Shown here one piece after another: positions 43,730 through 52,590 of a stretch of DNA of 64,000 nt. Origin of the DNA: Symbiodinium natans (lineage: Eukaryota > Sar > Dinophyceae > Suessiales > Symbiodiniaceae); NCBI GenBank assembly GCA_905221605.1, contig CAJNDS010002343.1, positions 361,474 to 425,473 of the forward strand, in the 5' to 3' direction. The notes beneath the pieces are model-generated. The model saw only the letters and a list, made by a program, of their open reading frames with translations, made no database searches and was not told the DNA's origin. The position numbers and the translations under genes are program-made. Within the stretch, counting starts at the first letter, position 1. Each line of letters begins with the position of its first letter.

Positions 43730-44511
43730 CGTAGGTTCACCCTTTGATGCACCCCAAAGTTGTACTTGGCTCTGAAGGCTGAATCCTCCCGCTCCTGCTG
43801 TGCCTCATCCACTGTGCCTTCCTCTGTAGGAGGGTCACCAATGTTCCCATCCTCATCTCCAGCTTTTTGGCTGTTCTTTGGCTCAGTTGGTCCACCTCCT
43901 GGCCAACCTTCACCATAACGACGATGTTCATAGGAACACTCATCTCCATTGCGACACCTTCCCTGATTGAAGAACTTGCACAGCTTGCTGTATCCTGGTG
44001 ACACAGTTCTTGGCGTCATGTGAGCCTTTTTATACTGATCTGAATCCATGTAGGCTTCCATTGGCTTGTTTTCCCTCTTACTCATAACTTCAATTGCACC
44101 ATCAAGCTCCTGCAAAAACCGCTTGGTATCCAGCCAAAGCGCGTTCCAAAGTTCATCTTTACCTTGGCTTAGCAACATTGCCAGCGTTTCACCCACGACT
44201 GGTCCACTAAATCTCCTTTTCTTACGTGCCAGTTCGTAGAGCGCGTTGTGGTACTGCTTCCGGGAAAAGGTGATTGTCTTTTCCAAACCTGCACATTCTG
44301 TACCATCGGGCTTCCAACCATCACTTTGCAAGATGCTGTATGCACGCCGAGCTTCAGTGTTCAGGAATGCATGATCTGCGACACACTCCATAACCTCGTC
44401 TATTGGACGACTCAGCAACATCCCAGTGATTTTGCCCACATAGGCCTTATCAGCTTTTTCATCCTCCAGAAGAGTTCTATAGATCTTTTTTCCATAGAGC
44501 TGCTTCTGCAC
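43636..44511 (-). CDS. Retroelement ORF2: MLLE (PABC) domain plus CCCH zinc finger
   Basis: Same phase as ORF1 across a TAA. The first ~65 residues match the MLLE domain of poly(A)-binding protein: QKQLYGKKIYRTLL, then VGKITGMLLSRPIDEVMECV at about 44413-44440, then EARRAYSILQSDG. The KITGMLL string is the signature of this domain, which binds PAM2 peptides. Near residues 175-197 is a CCCH finger, CKFFNQGRCRNGDECSYEH, with spacing C-x7-C-x5-C-x3-H. The last ~30 codons overlap the start of ORF3 in a different phase, and the better finger sequence is in ORF3. The true join therefore needs a frameshift near 43730, or the gene is decayed. No catalytic motif is seen. Confidence 0.75.
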   Translation of the reverse strand: MQKQLYGKKIYRTLLEDEKADKAYVGKITGMLLSRPIDEVMECVADHAFLNTEARRAYSILQSDGWKPDGTECAGLEKTITFSRKQYHNALYELARKKRRFSGPVVGETLAMLLSQGKDELWNALWLDTKRFLQELDGAIEVMSKRENKPMEAYMDSDQYKKAHMTPRTVSPGYSKLCKFFNQGRCRNGDECSYEHRRYGEGWPGGGPTEPKNSQKAGDEDGNIGDPPTEEGTVDEAQQEREDSAFRAKYNFGVHQRVNLRWVSQKVGCVCITIKVVVSMGVHAGIFTTMK

Positions 44512-44535
44512 AGCTTCCTCTTGTTCTTCAGAAGA

Positions 44536-46881
44536 TTATCCTGGATCGGCAAACCACTCGCGAGACTGCCGTTCTTCCGACTTCCAGTCCCATTGACCGT
44601 CGGAACCTTGGTACCATTGACCAGCGTGCCATGAATCTGTCCACCACGTACCCCAGCCGCTGTCTTTCCATTTGCGCAGTGTCGAAGAGGAGTCCTCCTC
44701 ATCCTCTTCCAAAACCAGGAAGGTGTCCAAGATCACGGTACCATCATCATCCACCCTTTCCACTGTTCCATTGACAGTGTCACCAATTTTGAAAAGAGGT
44801 GTATCTTTCCCTTCCGCAGGAATTAGTACATTCATATCGCCATGGTCCAAAAAGGCTCCATGTACATTGATGCAGCGCACTAGACCATTGATCCGATCTC
44901 CCTTTTGATAACAGTGTTTCCCAGGTGTATCCAAGGCTCCCTCTTTGGGCACTCTCTTCGTTGGTTCTTCAGAAACCGGAATTGTTTCTTCGGCTCCCGG
45001 AACGTCCCTTGTTTCCACCTTGGGGGCAAGCTGCTTGTCCTGCTCCACGAGTCCCACAAGCTCATCCACCTTGTGCTCCTGGAGCTCAGGACCATCCTCT
45101 TTTCCAGCCAATGGCTTTGCCTCATCTGTTACAGTTCGCTCGGTGTCGACTTCCGGCAAGCTTTCAGACGGCAATACTTCCCCCTTCCTGGGAGTGGACC
45201 CACCATTGGAGTCTTTTGTCAAACCTTCTGCAGCAGGCAAATTTTCTTCCACTGCAGGGCTGTTGGATTGGTCATCCGCGGTAGGCACATTTTCTTCCAC
45301 CGCAGGCTCCTTTGGCTCCATGGTTTCCAAAAGAGAATCACCACTATCGTTGACCACAGCTGCCACATTGGCTCCGGTGTAGCCTTCGCCATTCCGTTCC
45401 TCGCTGCTAACTTCAGGCTGCACCAGTGCGTCCACCTGTGAACCTCCGTCGTCAGCTGCTACGGAGACCTGCGCCCCATTGTTGCAGTCATCCGCGGAAC
45501 GTGACACCATATGCGCCTCAACCCGTGCTTTTTCTGCACTCCAGGTACTATCTGGCACATTGACCCGCGCTTCATTGGCGCTCCAGGCCTCATCTTTCAG
45601 ATCAACCGTGTCTCCAGCTATTTCAGAAGCTTCTTTTTTCCCCTGAATGGCAGAATTCTTGGCACCAAACGAAGAGACCTCCTCAGTCGTAACGCACGAC
45701 TTTTTCCCTCCATCATCCAAATCTCCAGGACCACCTTCCTGAACGACAGGTACCACATCCACCACTCGCTCTTCCGCAGCCGACACAGTTCCAATCTCCG
45801 CATTGGGCATTTTGTCCTCTGGACCCACCGATTCCACCGCTGCCACACCCTCAGAAAGCGCTTCCATTTCTTCCCGATCCAGATGTTCTCCAGCGATGTC
45901 TGCTTGGATTCCAGAAATTCCTTCCTCTTCAGGAGAACCCGAGGTCTGGGCGTCACCACCAGCCCTAAAACCGCTATCCCCGATAGTAGAGGAAAAATCC
46001 TTTTCACCTACACTATTTACACCGCTGTTTACACTTTCCAAGCTACCCTGTTGTGCCCTGAAAGACTCAGTAGGCGACGAGGACGAGGTAGTACCCAGTG
46101 CTGGCTCATCTTCCACAGGGACAATGCCCATTCCAACACCAGACACCTCACTGTTTCCAGCCATTCCAGTCTTCTTAGGCAACACCCATTGGGTATCTCC
46201 AGTGTCCAAGCAGTAAAGATACTCTCTTCCATCCTCATGAAAATGGCGCTCCCACGTCTTCCCATCACAGTCGATGATTGGAAGGTCAGCAGCTTGAGAC
46301 AATTTGCCTCCACCAGCAGCGTATAAGTCTTCCTCTGACTCCTGCCGTATTCTCGCTGCTTCCAACTCCAGGATTTCTCCTTCACTCATCACCATAGCAA
46401 CAGGAACGACTCCTTCTGCGTCCCCAGTGAAGAGGATACTGCTTTTTGTCGCAGCAACAGGCGCAGTTTCTTCCGCTTCACCTGTCAACAGATCACCACT
46501 TTCAGTCGCGAAGCTCACTTTATTGCGAGCTCGCTTGGGAACAGGGATAACATCCCCAACCAGCTCCGTCTGGCACCCTTGCTCCACCATCTTTGATGTA
46601 GAGGAGCTTATTTTTGACGCTCCCGTTGATTCAGCAGGTTCCGCAGCTCGAAGACAAAGCCCATGTTTGCTCAGAAGGCGTAGCAAAACTACTTCCATCT
46701 GGTCTTCCAGTCCTTCCACCACCGGCTTCTCTTCGCCACGCATACCACCAACATCAACCAGAGCTTCCGCATTGGGAACCACTTTTTGACCCGTTGCAGA
46801 CCTTTTGACACCACCTTCACCTTGATCGCCCACATTGGAGCTCGACGATGCCGCACCAGTCTGTAACCAATTGGTAGCCAT
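44536..46881 (-). CDS. Retroelement ORF1: WW domain plus S1-like domain protein
   Basis: The 781-residue frame starts with ATG 53 bases after the primer site. Most of it is acidic and Ser/Val/Glu rich, hence likely disordered. Around residues 206-238 is a WW domain (TWERHFHEDGREYLY...TQWVLP) with two Trp 22 apart and the closing Pro. WW domains bind Pro-rich ligands. Around 658-719 is an S1-like RNA-binding fold (KGDRINGLVRCINVHGAFLD, then FKIGDTVNGTVERVDDDG). The end is Trp/Gly/Gln rich (GWGTWWTDSWHAGQWYQGS). A TAA at 44536-44538 closes it, and the next frame continues in the same phase, so ORF2 might be made by readthrough. In place it sits where Gag would be; no Gag or protease is recognised. 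Confidence 0.75.
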   Translation of the reverse strand: MATNWLQTGAASSSSNVGDQGEGGVKRSATGQKVVPNAEALVDVGGMRGEEKPVVEGLEDQMEVVLLRLLSKHGLCLRAAEPAESTGASKISSSTSKMVEQGCQTELVGDVIPVPKRARNKVSFATESGDLLTGEAEETAPVAATKSSILFTGDAEGVVPVAMVMSEGEILELEAARIRQESEEDLYAAGGGKLSQAADLPIIDCDGKTWERHFHEDGREYLYCLDTGDTQWVLPKKTGMAGNSEVSGVGMGIVPVEDEPALGTTSSSSPTESFRAQQGSLESVNSGVNSVGEKDFSSTIGDSGFRAGGDAQTSGSPEEEGISGIQADIAGEHLDREEMEALSEGVAAVESVGPEDKMPNAEIGTVSAAEERVVDVVPVVQEGGPGDLDDGGKKSCVTTEEVSSFGAKNSAIQGKKEASEIAGDTVDLKDEAWSANEARVNVPDSTWSAEKARVEAHMVSRSADDCNNGAQVSVAADDGGSQVDALVQPEVSSEERNGEGYTGANVAAVVNDSGDSLLETMEPKEPAVEENVPTADDQSNSPAVEENLPAAEGLTKDSNGGSTPRKGEVLPSESLPEVDTERTVTDEAKPLAGKEDGPELQEHKVDELVGLVEQDKQLAPKVETRDVPGAEETIPVSEEPTKRVPKEGALDTPGKHCYQKGDRINGLVRCINVHGAFLDHGDMNVLIPAEGKDTPLFKIGDTVNGTVERVDDDGTVILDTFLVLEEDEEDSSSTLRKWKDSGWGTWWTDSWHAGQWYQGSDGQWDWKSEERQSREWFADPG

Positions 46882-46933
46882 TGCTTCAAGCTACCGCCCT
46901 AAAGCCGAAACACAAACCGCAGGGAACCTAATT

Positions 46934-46948
46934 TGGGCTCATAACCCA
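46934..46948 (-). promoter_or_regulatory. Primer-binding site for half initiator tRNA-Met
   Basis: On the + strand TGGGCTCATAACCCA is the anticodon stem-loop of initiator tRNA-Met (CTCATAA loop with a GGG/CCC stem). The minus-strand complement sits one base after the 5' LTR, where reverse transcription starts. Drosophila copia uses the equivalent half-tRNA site. Confidence 0.8.
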
Positions 46949-46949
46949 C

Positions 46950-47168
46950 GGGGGGGCAACCGAAGGAGGACAGGGAACAAAACAGTCAACCCCAACAGAA
47001 ACCCTTGATTCCCCTGCAACAACCAACCACAAACCAACCCAAAACCCAAAGGGACACTTTTTCTCAGGGCGCATTGCCCAAGTTTCTTGAGCCAAAATGA
47101 TACCGGGTACATTGACCCTTTATCCTTTAACACCAACTCTTTTCCTCAATACAAACTGCAGCTCCGCA
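46950..47168 (-). repeat. 5' LTR of the retroelement
   Basis: This is the 219-bp partner of 38454-38671. It should contain the promoter; the spliced-leader-like sequence (47086-47099) lies about 70 bases in from its 5' edge. Confidence 0.92.
47086..47099 (-). promoter_or_regulatory. Spliced-leader-like sequence in 5' LTR
   Basis: The minus strand reads CATTTTGGCTCAAG, identical to the last 14 bases of the dinoflagellate spliced leader. It is preceded by CCGGTAT where the leader has CCGTAGC. The same text is at 38589-38602 in the other LTR. It is in the sense of the element. Confidence 0.8.
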
Positions 47169-47172
47169 GTAC
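47169..47172. other. Target-site duplication GTAC, right copy
   Basis: GTAC immediately follows the right LTR; the matching GTAC is at 38450-38453. Confidence 0.75.
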
Positions 47173-47175
47173 TTG

Positions 47176-47437
47176 GGAGGAGGGGGAGGAGGAGGGGGAG
47201 GAGGAGGGGGAGGAGGAGGGGGAGGAGGAGGAGAAGGGGAGGAGGAGGAGGCGGAGGAGGAGGTGGAGGCGGAGGCGGAGGCGGAGGCGGAGGCGGAGGA
47301 GGAGGCGGAGGCGGAGGCGGAGGCGGAGGCGGAGGCGGAGGCGGAGGCGGAGGCGGAGGCGGAGGCGGAGGCGGAGGCGGAGGCGGAGGAGGAGGAGGAG
47401 GAGGAGGAGGAGGAGGAGGAGGAGGAGGAGGAGGAGG
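47176..47437 (+). repeat. Purine-rich microsatellite (GGA)n/(GGAGGC)n
   Basis: GGAGGAGGGGGA units give way to a long GGAGGC/GGCGGA array and then pure GGA. It reads as poly-Gly or Glu/Ala in different frames, which creates several spurious ORFs. Confidence 0.97.
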
Positions 47438-48429
47438 GGATGCAGCATGCAGGCTCCGAAAAAGGTCCCAGCTAAGCCCTTTGAAGGTCTTTCACTTGTG
47501 GCTTGTGACCGACCCAAGCCATGTTCCGGGACCCACAAACTGCCCAACCAAGCCCTTTCAAGATCCGCAACTTTTGGGTCCCGAAGTGCAACTTTACTGC
47601 ATGTTGTGGGTCGGCGACAAGCCAGTCCAGGACCCACAAAACGCGGCCTTCCCAGTCTGCCATCCAGCCTGCAGATTTGCTGGTCTGGCTGCAAAATCCC
47701 TGTCTAAACGAGCCATTTTGAAAAGGAAAGGTTCTTTCCGCAAATCTGATTACAAGATATGTGGTTTGAAGGGTTTAGGATGGTTTAGTGTGCAAAGTAT
47801 AGAGACGGCGAGGGCGCTTGCTGTCACGGCGGAGAGGTGGGCTCACGCACTGGGAAAGCTGCATTTTGTAACCCACAAAATGCAGTGGGGGTTGCATTAC
47901 GGGACCCAGAAGCTGTGGACCTTGACAGGGCTTGGTTGGCCAGATTCAGATTGTGGGTCCCGGAACATGGCTTGGGCTGGTCACGAGCCACGAGTGGAAA
48001 ATCTTCAGAGGGCTTAGTTGGGCCTCATAGGGGCTGGTTGGCAGGCGGGAAGGGCTTGGCTTGGTGAAAGGGCTTGATGCTGATAAGATGGACTGACGGC
48101 GCGCTGCACAGCAAACTGAATGTGACTGAACAGCGAAGGTCTGAAGAATGCAGAACGCGCAACATCGCGCAACTACGCAACGTCACTGCTTCTTGAGTCG
48201 GTGGCAAGGGATGATCGTAGGGGTTTCAAGGGGATTCAAGGGGGTACGAGCCACAGTGGTTGCGACAAGCCTTTGAATAAGTACATCGGGGGGGGGGGGG
48301 GGGCCAACAAGCACTTTTCTGCTTTGTGGGGGGGGGGGGTCGGCGGTGCCACCGACAACCCCACAAAAAGAACTTGGAACCCCCCGCTAAAGGTACTTGT
48401 TGGGGGCCCGCCCCTTAACAGCCCGTGAT
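47438..48429. other. Unique stretch with poly-G tracts, no gene seen
   Basis: Words such as GGGTCCCGGAACATGGCTTGG and their reverse complement recur (near 47515-47530 and 47955-47975), suggesting old inverted repeats. G runs lie near 48287-48302 and 48328-48339. Confidence 0.4.
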
Positions 48430-48668
48430 GCCTGAGGACCTGCTTCGGCTGTCAACAGCCGTGAAGAGGTCGTCCACGCAGGACCTCATCTCCAACTTGC
48501 CCCGCTTCCAGGCTTGGGCATACCCTGCACTGTACGGAGTGCTTGGACCTCCCCGGCCCTACCTTCTTCCAGGCCTCCGAGCACAAGCTGCTGACAGCCT
48601 TGTGGTACCTCCACAAGGTGCGCAGGGCGCCTTTCGTTGTGCTGTTTTTTTTATACCGACAGCGTTGG
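48430..48668 (+). repeat. Dispersed FGRQPED unit, right (3') half, with a 61-bp intron
   Basis: It begins at GCCTGAGGACCTG and encodes PEDLLRLSTAVKRSSTQDLI followed by SNLPRFQ, matching copy 1 from 20438 onward. After CGCTTCCAG (ending 48511) comes a segment GCTTGGG...CTTCTTCCAG (48512-48572) that copy 1 lacks. Then the match resumes with GCCTCCGAGCACAAGCTGCT and CTTGTGGTACCTCCAC. Confidence 0.82.
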
Positions 48669-49314
48669 CGAAGGGTTTGTCAGTGCTTCTTTTCTCTTCC
48701 GTTGATATTCTGATGCTTCTCAAATGATGCCCTCATGATGCCAAAAATGCTGACCTCTCGGTATTTCCGCTTGGAATTGTCGCATAAATGCTGTGATATG
48801 GCTGAAGATTTCCACAATCTCATCTCACGGCGCTGAGTTCTTCGAACTTGAAAAGACAACTGTTTGCGTGAGTCTGGGTTGTGCGAATTTCCCCGCTGGA
48901 TACGCAAATGTTTTAAGTAAGAAGACGGCTGGAAGGAGTTTCGTCGCTTTCCGCTCGTGCCCCGCTTCTTTCCTGCTTTCACCAAACACTCTTCCAATGT
49001 GGACACGCAAACCTCTTCACACCCCGCCAAAGCTGTAAACAACGCGGCCTGGAATGCGGAACGCTTCCCATGTTGATCGCGGTGAGGCTTCCAAAATTTC
49101 AGTCACTGTCGCTTACGGATGCACGGAAGAAGAGAGTTATTCTTAAGCCGTGCAAGCTTGGAAATGCTAGGAAATGGCCCGCAGTCTCTTGTTCTCGATG
49201 GTTTATTCAAATTAAGGGAACCTATGAAAATGTGATTTTTTCTGCACAAAATCATAGGCAGTTGGCTTTCCGCGATCCCTCCGAGCCAGGCCGAACGCTC
49301 CCACCGTCAAATCG

Positions 49315-49680
49315 ACCCGTTGCGCGACCACGCTCTGGCATGCCCGCGTGGGCCTCTTCGCACGCCGGGCGAAAGTCGTGGAGCGTGCTTGGGTTCGCGT
49401 TGCTCGCGAGGCCGTTCGCCCGGACGGCCAGGTTGCCCCGCAGCAGCTGGGGCCTCGGTCCGCTTATCCCGAACTGCGCTGGCCTTCGCCCCGCCTGATT
49501 GTCCTCGGCAACGAGGTCGGGGCGCTGGCCCGCGCCTTCCTGCGGACCGGCTGCTGTGCGCCGCAGCGCGGCGAGCGGCTGGGCGCGTCGCTGGTGGGGT
49601 TTGCTGTCCGTTTCCTGGGCTTTCGCCGCCAGCGTCGCCCGCTGCCCAATCGTGCTTTGAGCTTTAGTTCCATGTAATTT
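49315..49680 (+). pseudogene. LINE C-terminal fragment
   Basis: The + strand encodes DPLRDHALACPR in one frame, then GLFARRAKVVERAWVRVARE and AVRPDGQVAPQQ in another, and later NEVGALARAFLRTGCCAPQR. GDHALACPR-type text followed by ARRAKVVERAWVRVAREA is the C-terminal part of dinoflagellate LINE polyproteins as I know them. Frameshifts make it a pseudogene. Confidence 0.65.
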
Positions 49681-52547
49681 ATTTTGGCGTAGGTTGGTTC
49701 GAGATTTGGACGACACCGCGTTACGCTGGAACCAATTGATGTTCGCTGAAACTTGTTATCAATGTTATTACCAATCATCCAGACAAGTTCTTGCGTGAGG
49801 TGCATGATTGCCAATTTGGGCGCTGCGCAGCCGTTTGTTCTTTGCAAACAGACCGACGACCACCCATATTTCTTCTTGTTTGTGCGCAAAAGGGTACGGC
49901 CAAGGGCAGGCCAAGGGCAATTCTGGGTGCACTTGATAACATCCCCCTGAGCACAAGGGGGTATGGTAAGCAACGCTCATGTATGCCAGAACATCATCTT
50001 GCCACGTGTGTTGTTTGCATATGGCTGTGCCAAAAGGGCATTCCTCAGCAGCGGCCATAGCCCTACATGGACATGTTGCTGGTATGCTTGTTGTGCTGCC
50101 CATGTCAAAGTTGCTTTTGAGGTGGCGGATGGCGCCGCGAAGCGTTCTCGCTCTCCGCCACAGCCTGGGTCGATTACAGTAGTGAGAAGGAGGCGCAGCA
50201 GACGATGTTGCCAAGTGGTTGCTCTTCCATTTTCGTTTAGGCTGTTTTACCCGTTTGTTTGGACCTAAGGTCGGATCGATATATTATTCCGCGGTTGTCC
50301 TTGCCCATTGCTCGGTCACACTCTCCATCATCATGCAAGATTCAACCATCACGATATTCGCCATCACGGTGTTGCGTGCTGTTTCAAGGCAGAACAATGA
50401 TGCCGATGCGGAGCCTTCACCAAGGATGAAAGCAATCGGACATTTGTGTTTGCCATGAAAGGGCACAATCCTGTAGCGCAGGGCTCCACTGTCGCCGCGC
50501 CACGAGCTAAGACGGGCCGGCACATGATTGAGCTTCGTATGCCATCAGCCCCCTGCCAAGGTGGCAATGCTCCGGTTGCCCCATATGCCACTCTTACATC
50601 TCCAAAATCTTCGGCGGATGCAATGAGAAAGCTGCACCCTCATGCCAGCACAGCTGCAGCTCCGAAAGCCGGAACTGACTTGCCGATGAGGCTTCCGGAG
50701 AAAATATCGCCTCGATTCGGCGTTCCAAGGGACCGGCCAGTATGCTTTGCAACGGTTTCTTGTGATACGGGGCGCTCCCACAACAGTGAACAATACCAAC
50801 TTGGAGCAGGATGAAAACAATCCGGAAGGTTGCAAGACCAGTGTGCCCAGGCGTGTGCGGATGGCATCTAATTAGTGGGCTGCGTACATCGATGGCGCAC
50901 GATGCAGCAGACGTGTCATTTGGTCGAAGGCTGAGCGGGGGCAAGCGAGGCTGGAAGCCATGCTTGTCGTTGGCAAGACATGCGGGAATGATTCGCAGCA
51001 GCGCCATGTGATAGGTTCAGGTCTAGCTGTGCGATCATCGAGTACAAGCAGGCTGCACAGCGTAGGCGCCCAAGTCCAGTCGATCGCGGCCTCGCTGAGT
51101 TTTTTGACTTTGGATTTCCAAGGCCCTCCGCGAGTCATCCGCTGGTTCTTCTGCAACCTGCCGCGATTTTGAGGGATTCGGCCAACAGTGAGAGTAAGTA
51201 TATGCCAAGAAGCCCTGATCAGCTCAGGCACGCAGCCAGTTGCGCGAACGCCGGCCCAATCCTTTGTTGAGCAACAGTCCCCCAGTCTGCAGCTTAGATT
51301 CCTGGATGTGTCGAACACTAACACGGGCCTGGATGTTGTTCTCTCGAAGTGAACAAGACATGAGGCGCGAGGAATGCTTACGGCGCCAACGCCCCAGTTT
51401 AGTTCCTGCCGGGAGGATGCTAAAAATGGCCAATGCAAGGGTTTTTCAAGTCAGCTGTAACAGTGCATCGAGCGACCGAGGCCGCAGACGTGCAGCTCGC
51501 CAAACAAGGCAAACCAAAGCCGCCGTGTCTGATTTGGCTTGTTTTTTCCTACATGGGCTATATTACCCTAGAACCCTATAACCCCTTAAAAAGGACCTGT
51601 CAGTCAACCATGCTTCTCGCCTAGAGTCCCGAAGAGAAGCCCGTAGGCCGTGAAGAGTCCCGCCAAATATTCCCCTCACCCCCAGAGAATCGCGAGTATC
51701 CTTGGAGTACCCGGCGTGCCTGCCTTCCGCAACTATTTTTTTCTCTCCCACATCAGGTAGCCGTAGGGTGGAGATGATCAGAGCAACTAATTCACTCTTC
51801 CAGGCTTGGTTCCCACCGCGGCTGCAACCAGAGACGCTCCAAAACGTTCGCAAGCTGAGGTGGTCGCTTGAGTTGCGACAGCTCCTCGAGTTCCAGCCTT
51901 TATAGTGGCCATGTCCTTATGATTCAAACATGGTGAACAGCGGCTGCGCGCTGTATCCGCCTGAGAAAAAGCAAAGCTTATGGTTTGCATAGCACAGTGT
52001 GGTACAGAGGTCCCTCGCTGGTCGGTGAGAACGTGTCCAGCGCAGCAAGATCTGCTGGGGTGACGCTTCGCGCTCATATGCTGTAGAGGGTAAGTTCTGA
52101 GTCTTGCCGCATGCTTCGTTTCTGTTTGCATGGCTCAGTAAGCCAAACCAGAAACATCCGATTTGGTTGCACCACCGAGACCATGTGCCAGCACCACATC
52201 TCTGATCGTGCTCGGTGCCAAGATACTCTAAGTCGACTGAAGCAAACCAGCAAACCATGGGCTCTGATATTTGCATCCACTGTTGCTACAGGACTGCCAG
52301 CTTTAGGCTCTTGGGCTTTGGCTGAGTCATGTCCAGGCCATATGCTGGTCATCGTCCGATCCCAGCCGGAAGCAATGCCTGCCTGCCAGATTAGATGTGC
52401 CGGCGTTCATCCAGCTTTGCAGTCCCAGGTCCACAATTGTGCGTTCTCGTCGCTTTGGACTAGTCAAGTGAAACCACGCCTTCCACATTTGTCATTGTAA
52501 TTCAGGGCACGGTCCCTCGTCCCCTCCTCTCCCCCATTCCCCTCAAC
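49681..52547. other. Gap, nothing firmly assigned
   Basis: Long frames on both strands (for example 50446-50814 + and 50872-51438 -) show no motif and no splice support. I see no gene here that I can defend. Confidence 0.4.
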
Positions 52548-52590
52548 GTTAGGGTTGCGGTTTAGGGTTTGAGGTTCAGGGTCTACAGAA
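52548..52590 (-). repeat. Short degenerate telomere-like tract
   Basis: AGGGTTGCGGTTTAGGGTTTGAGG and similar words are TTTAGGG variants. Confidence 0.7.

Larger units (their letters stand above)
38454..47168 (-). mobile_element. LTR retroelement, non-autonomous, carrying RNA-binding domains
   Basis: Direct repeats at 38454-38671 and 46950-47168 differ by three substitutions and one G. GTAC flanks both outer ends (38450-38453 and 47169-47172) as a target-site duplication. On the minus strand the 5' LTR is the right one. It is followed one base later by TGGGTTATGAGCCCA, a primer site complementary to the anticodon arm of initiator tRNA-Met, and 53 bases on by the first ATG (46881). The left LTR is preceded on the minus strand by the purine-rich GACAGGGGGCG, a likely polypurine tract. 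Six overlapping frames fill 46881-39046. I found no protease, integrase, RT or RNase H motif, so it would need enzymes in trans, perhaps from Ty1/copia elements, some of which use a half-tRNA-Met primer (Drosophila copia). Low LTR divergence implies recent insertion. Confidence 0.88.

Noticed and set aside
47087-48017. Long + and - frames over the GGA/GGC array (poly-Gly, Glu/Ala, Leu/Arg)
   Set aside because: They are translations of a microsatellite, open in several phases at once, with no conserved start or neighbouring exon.
49252-49716. 154-residue minus frame
   Set aside because: Antisense of a GC-rich LINE C-terminal fragment that reads sensibly on the + strand.
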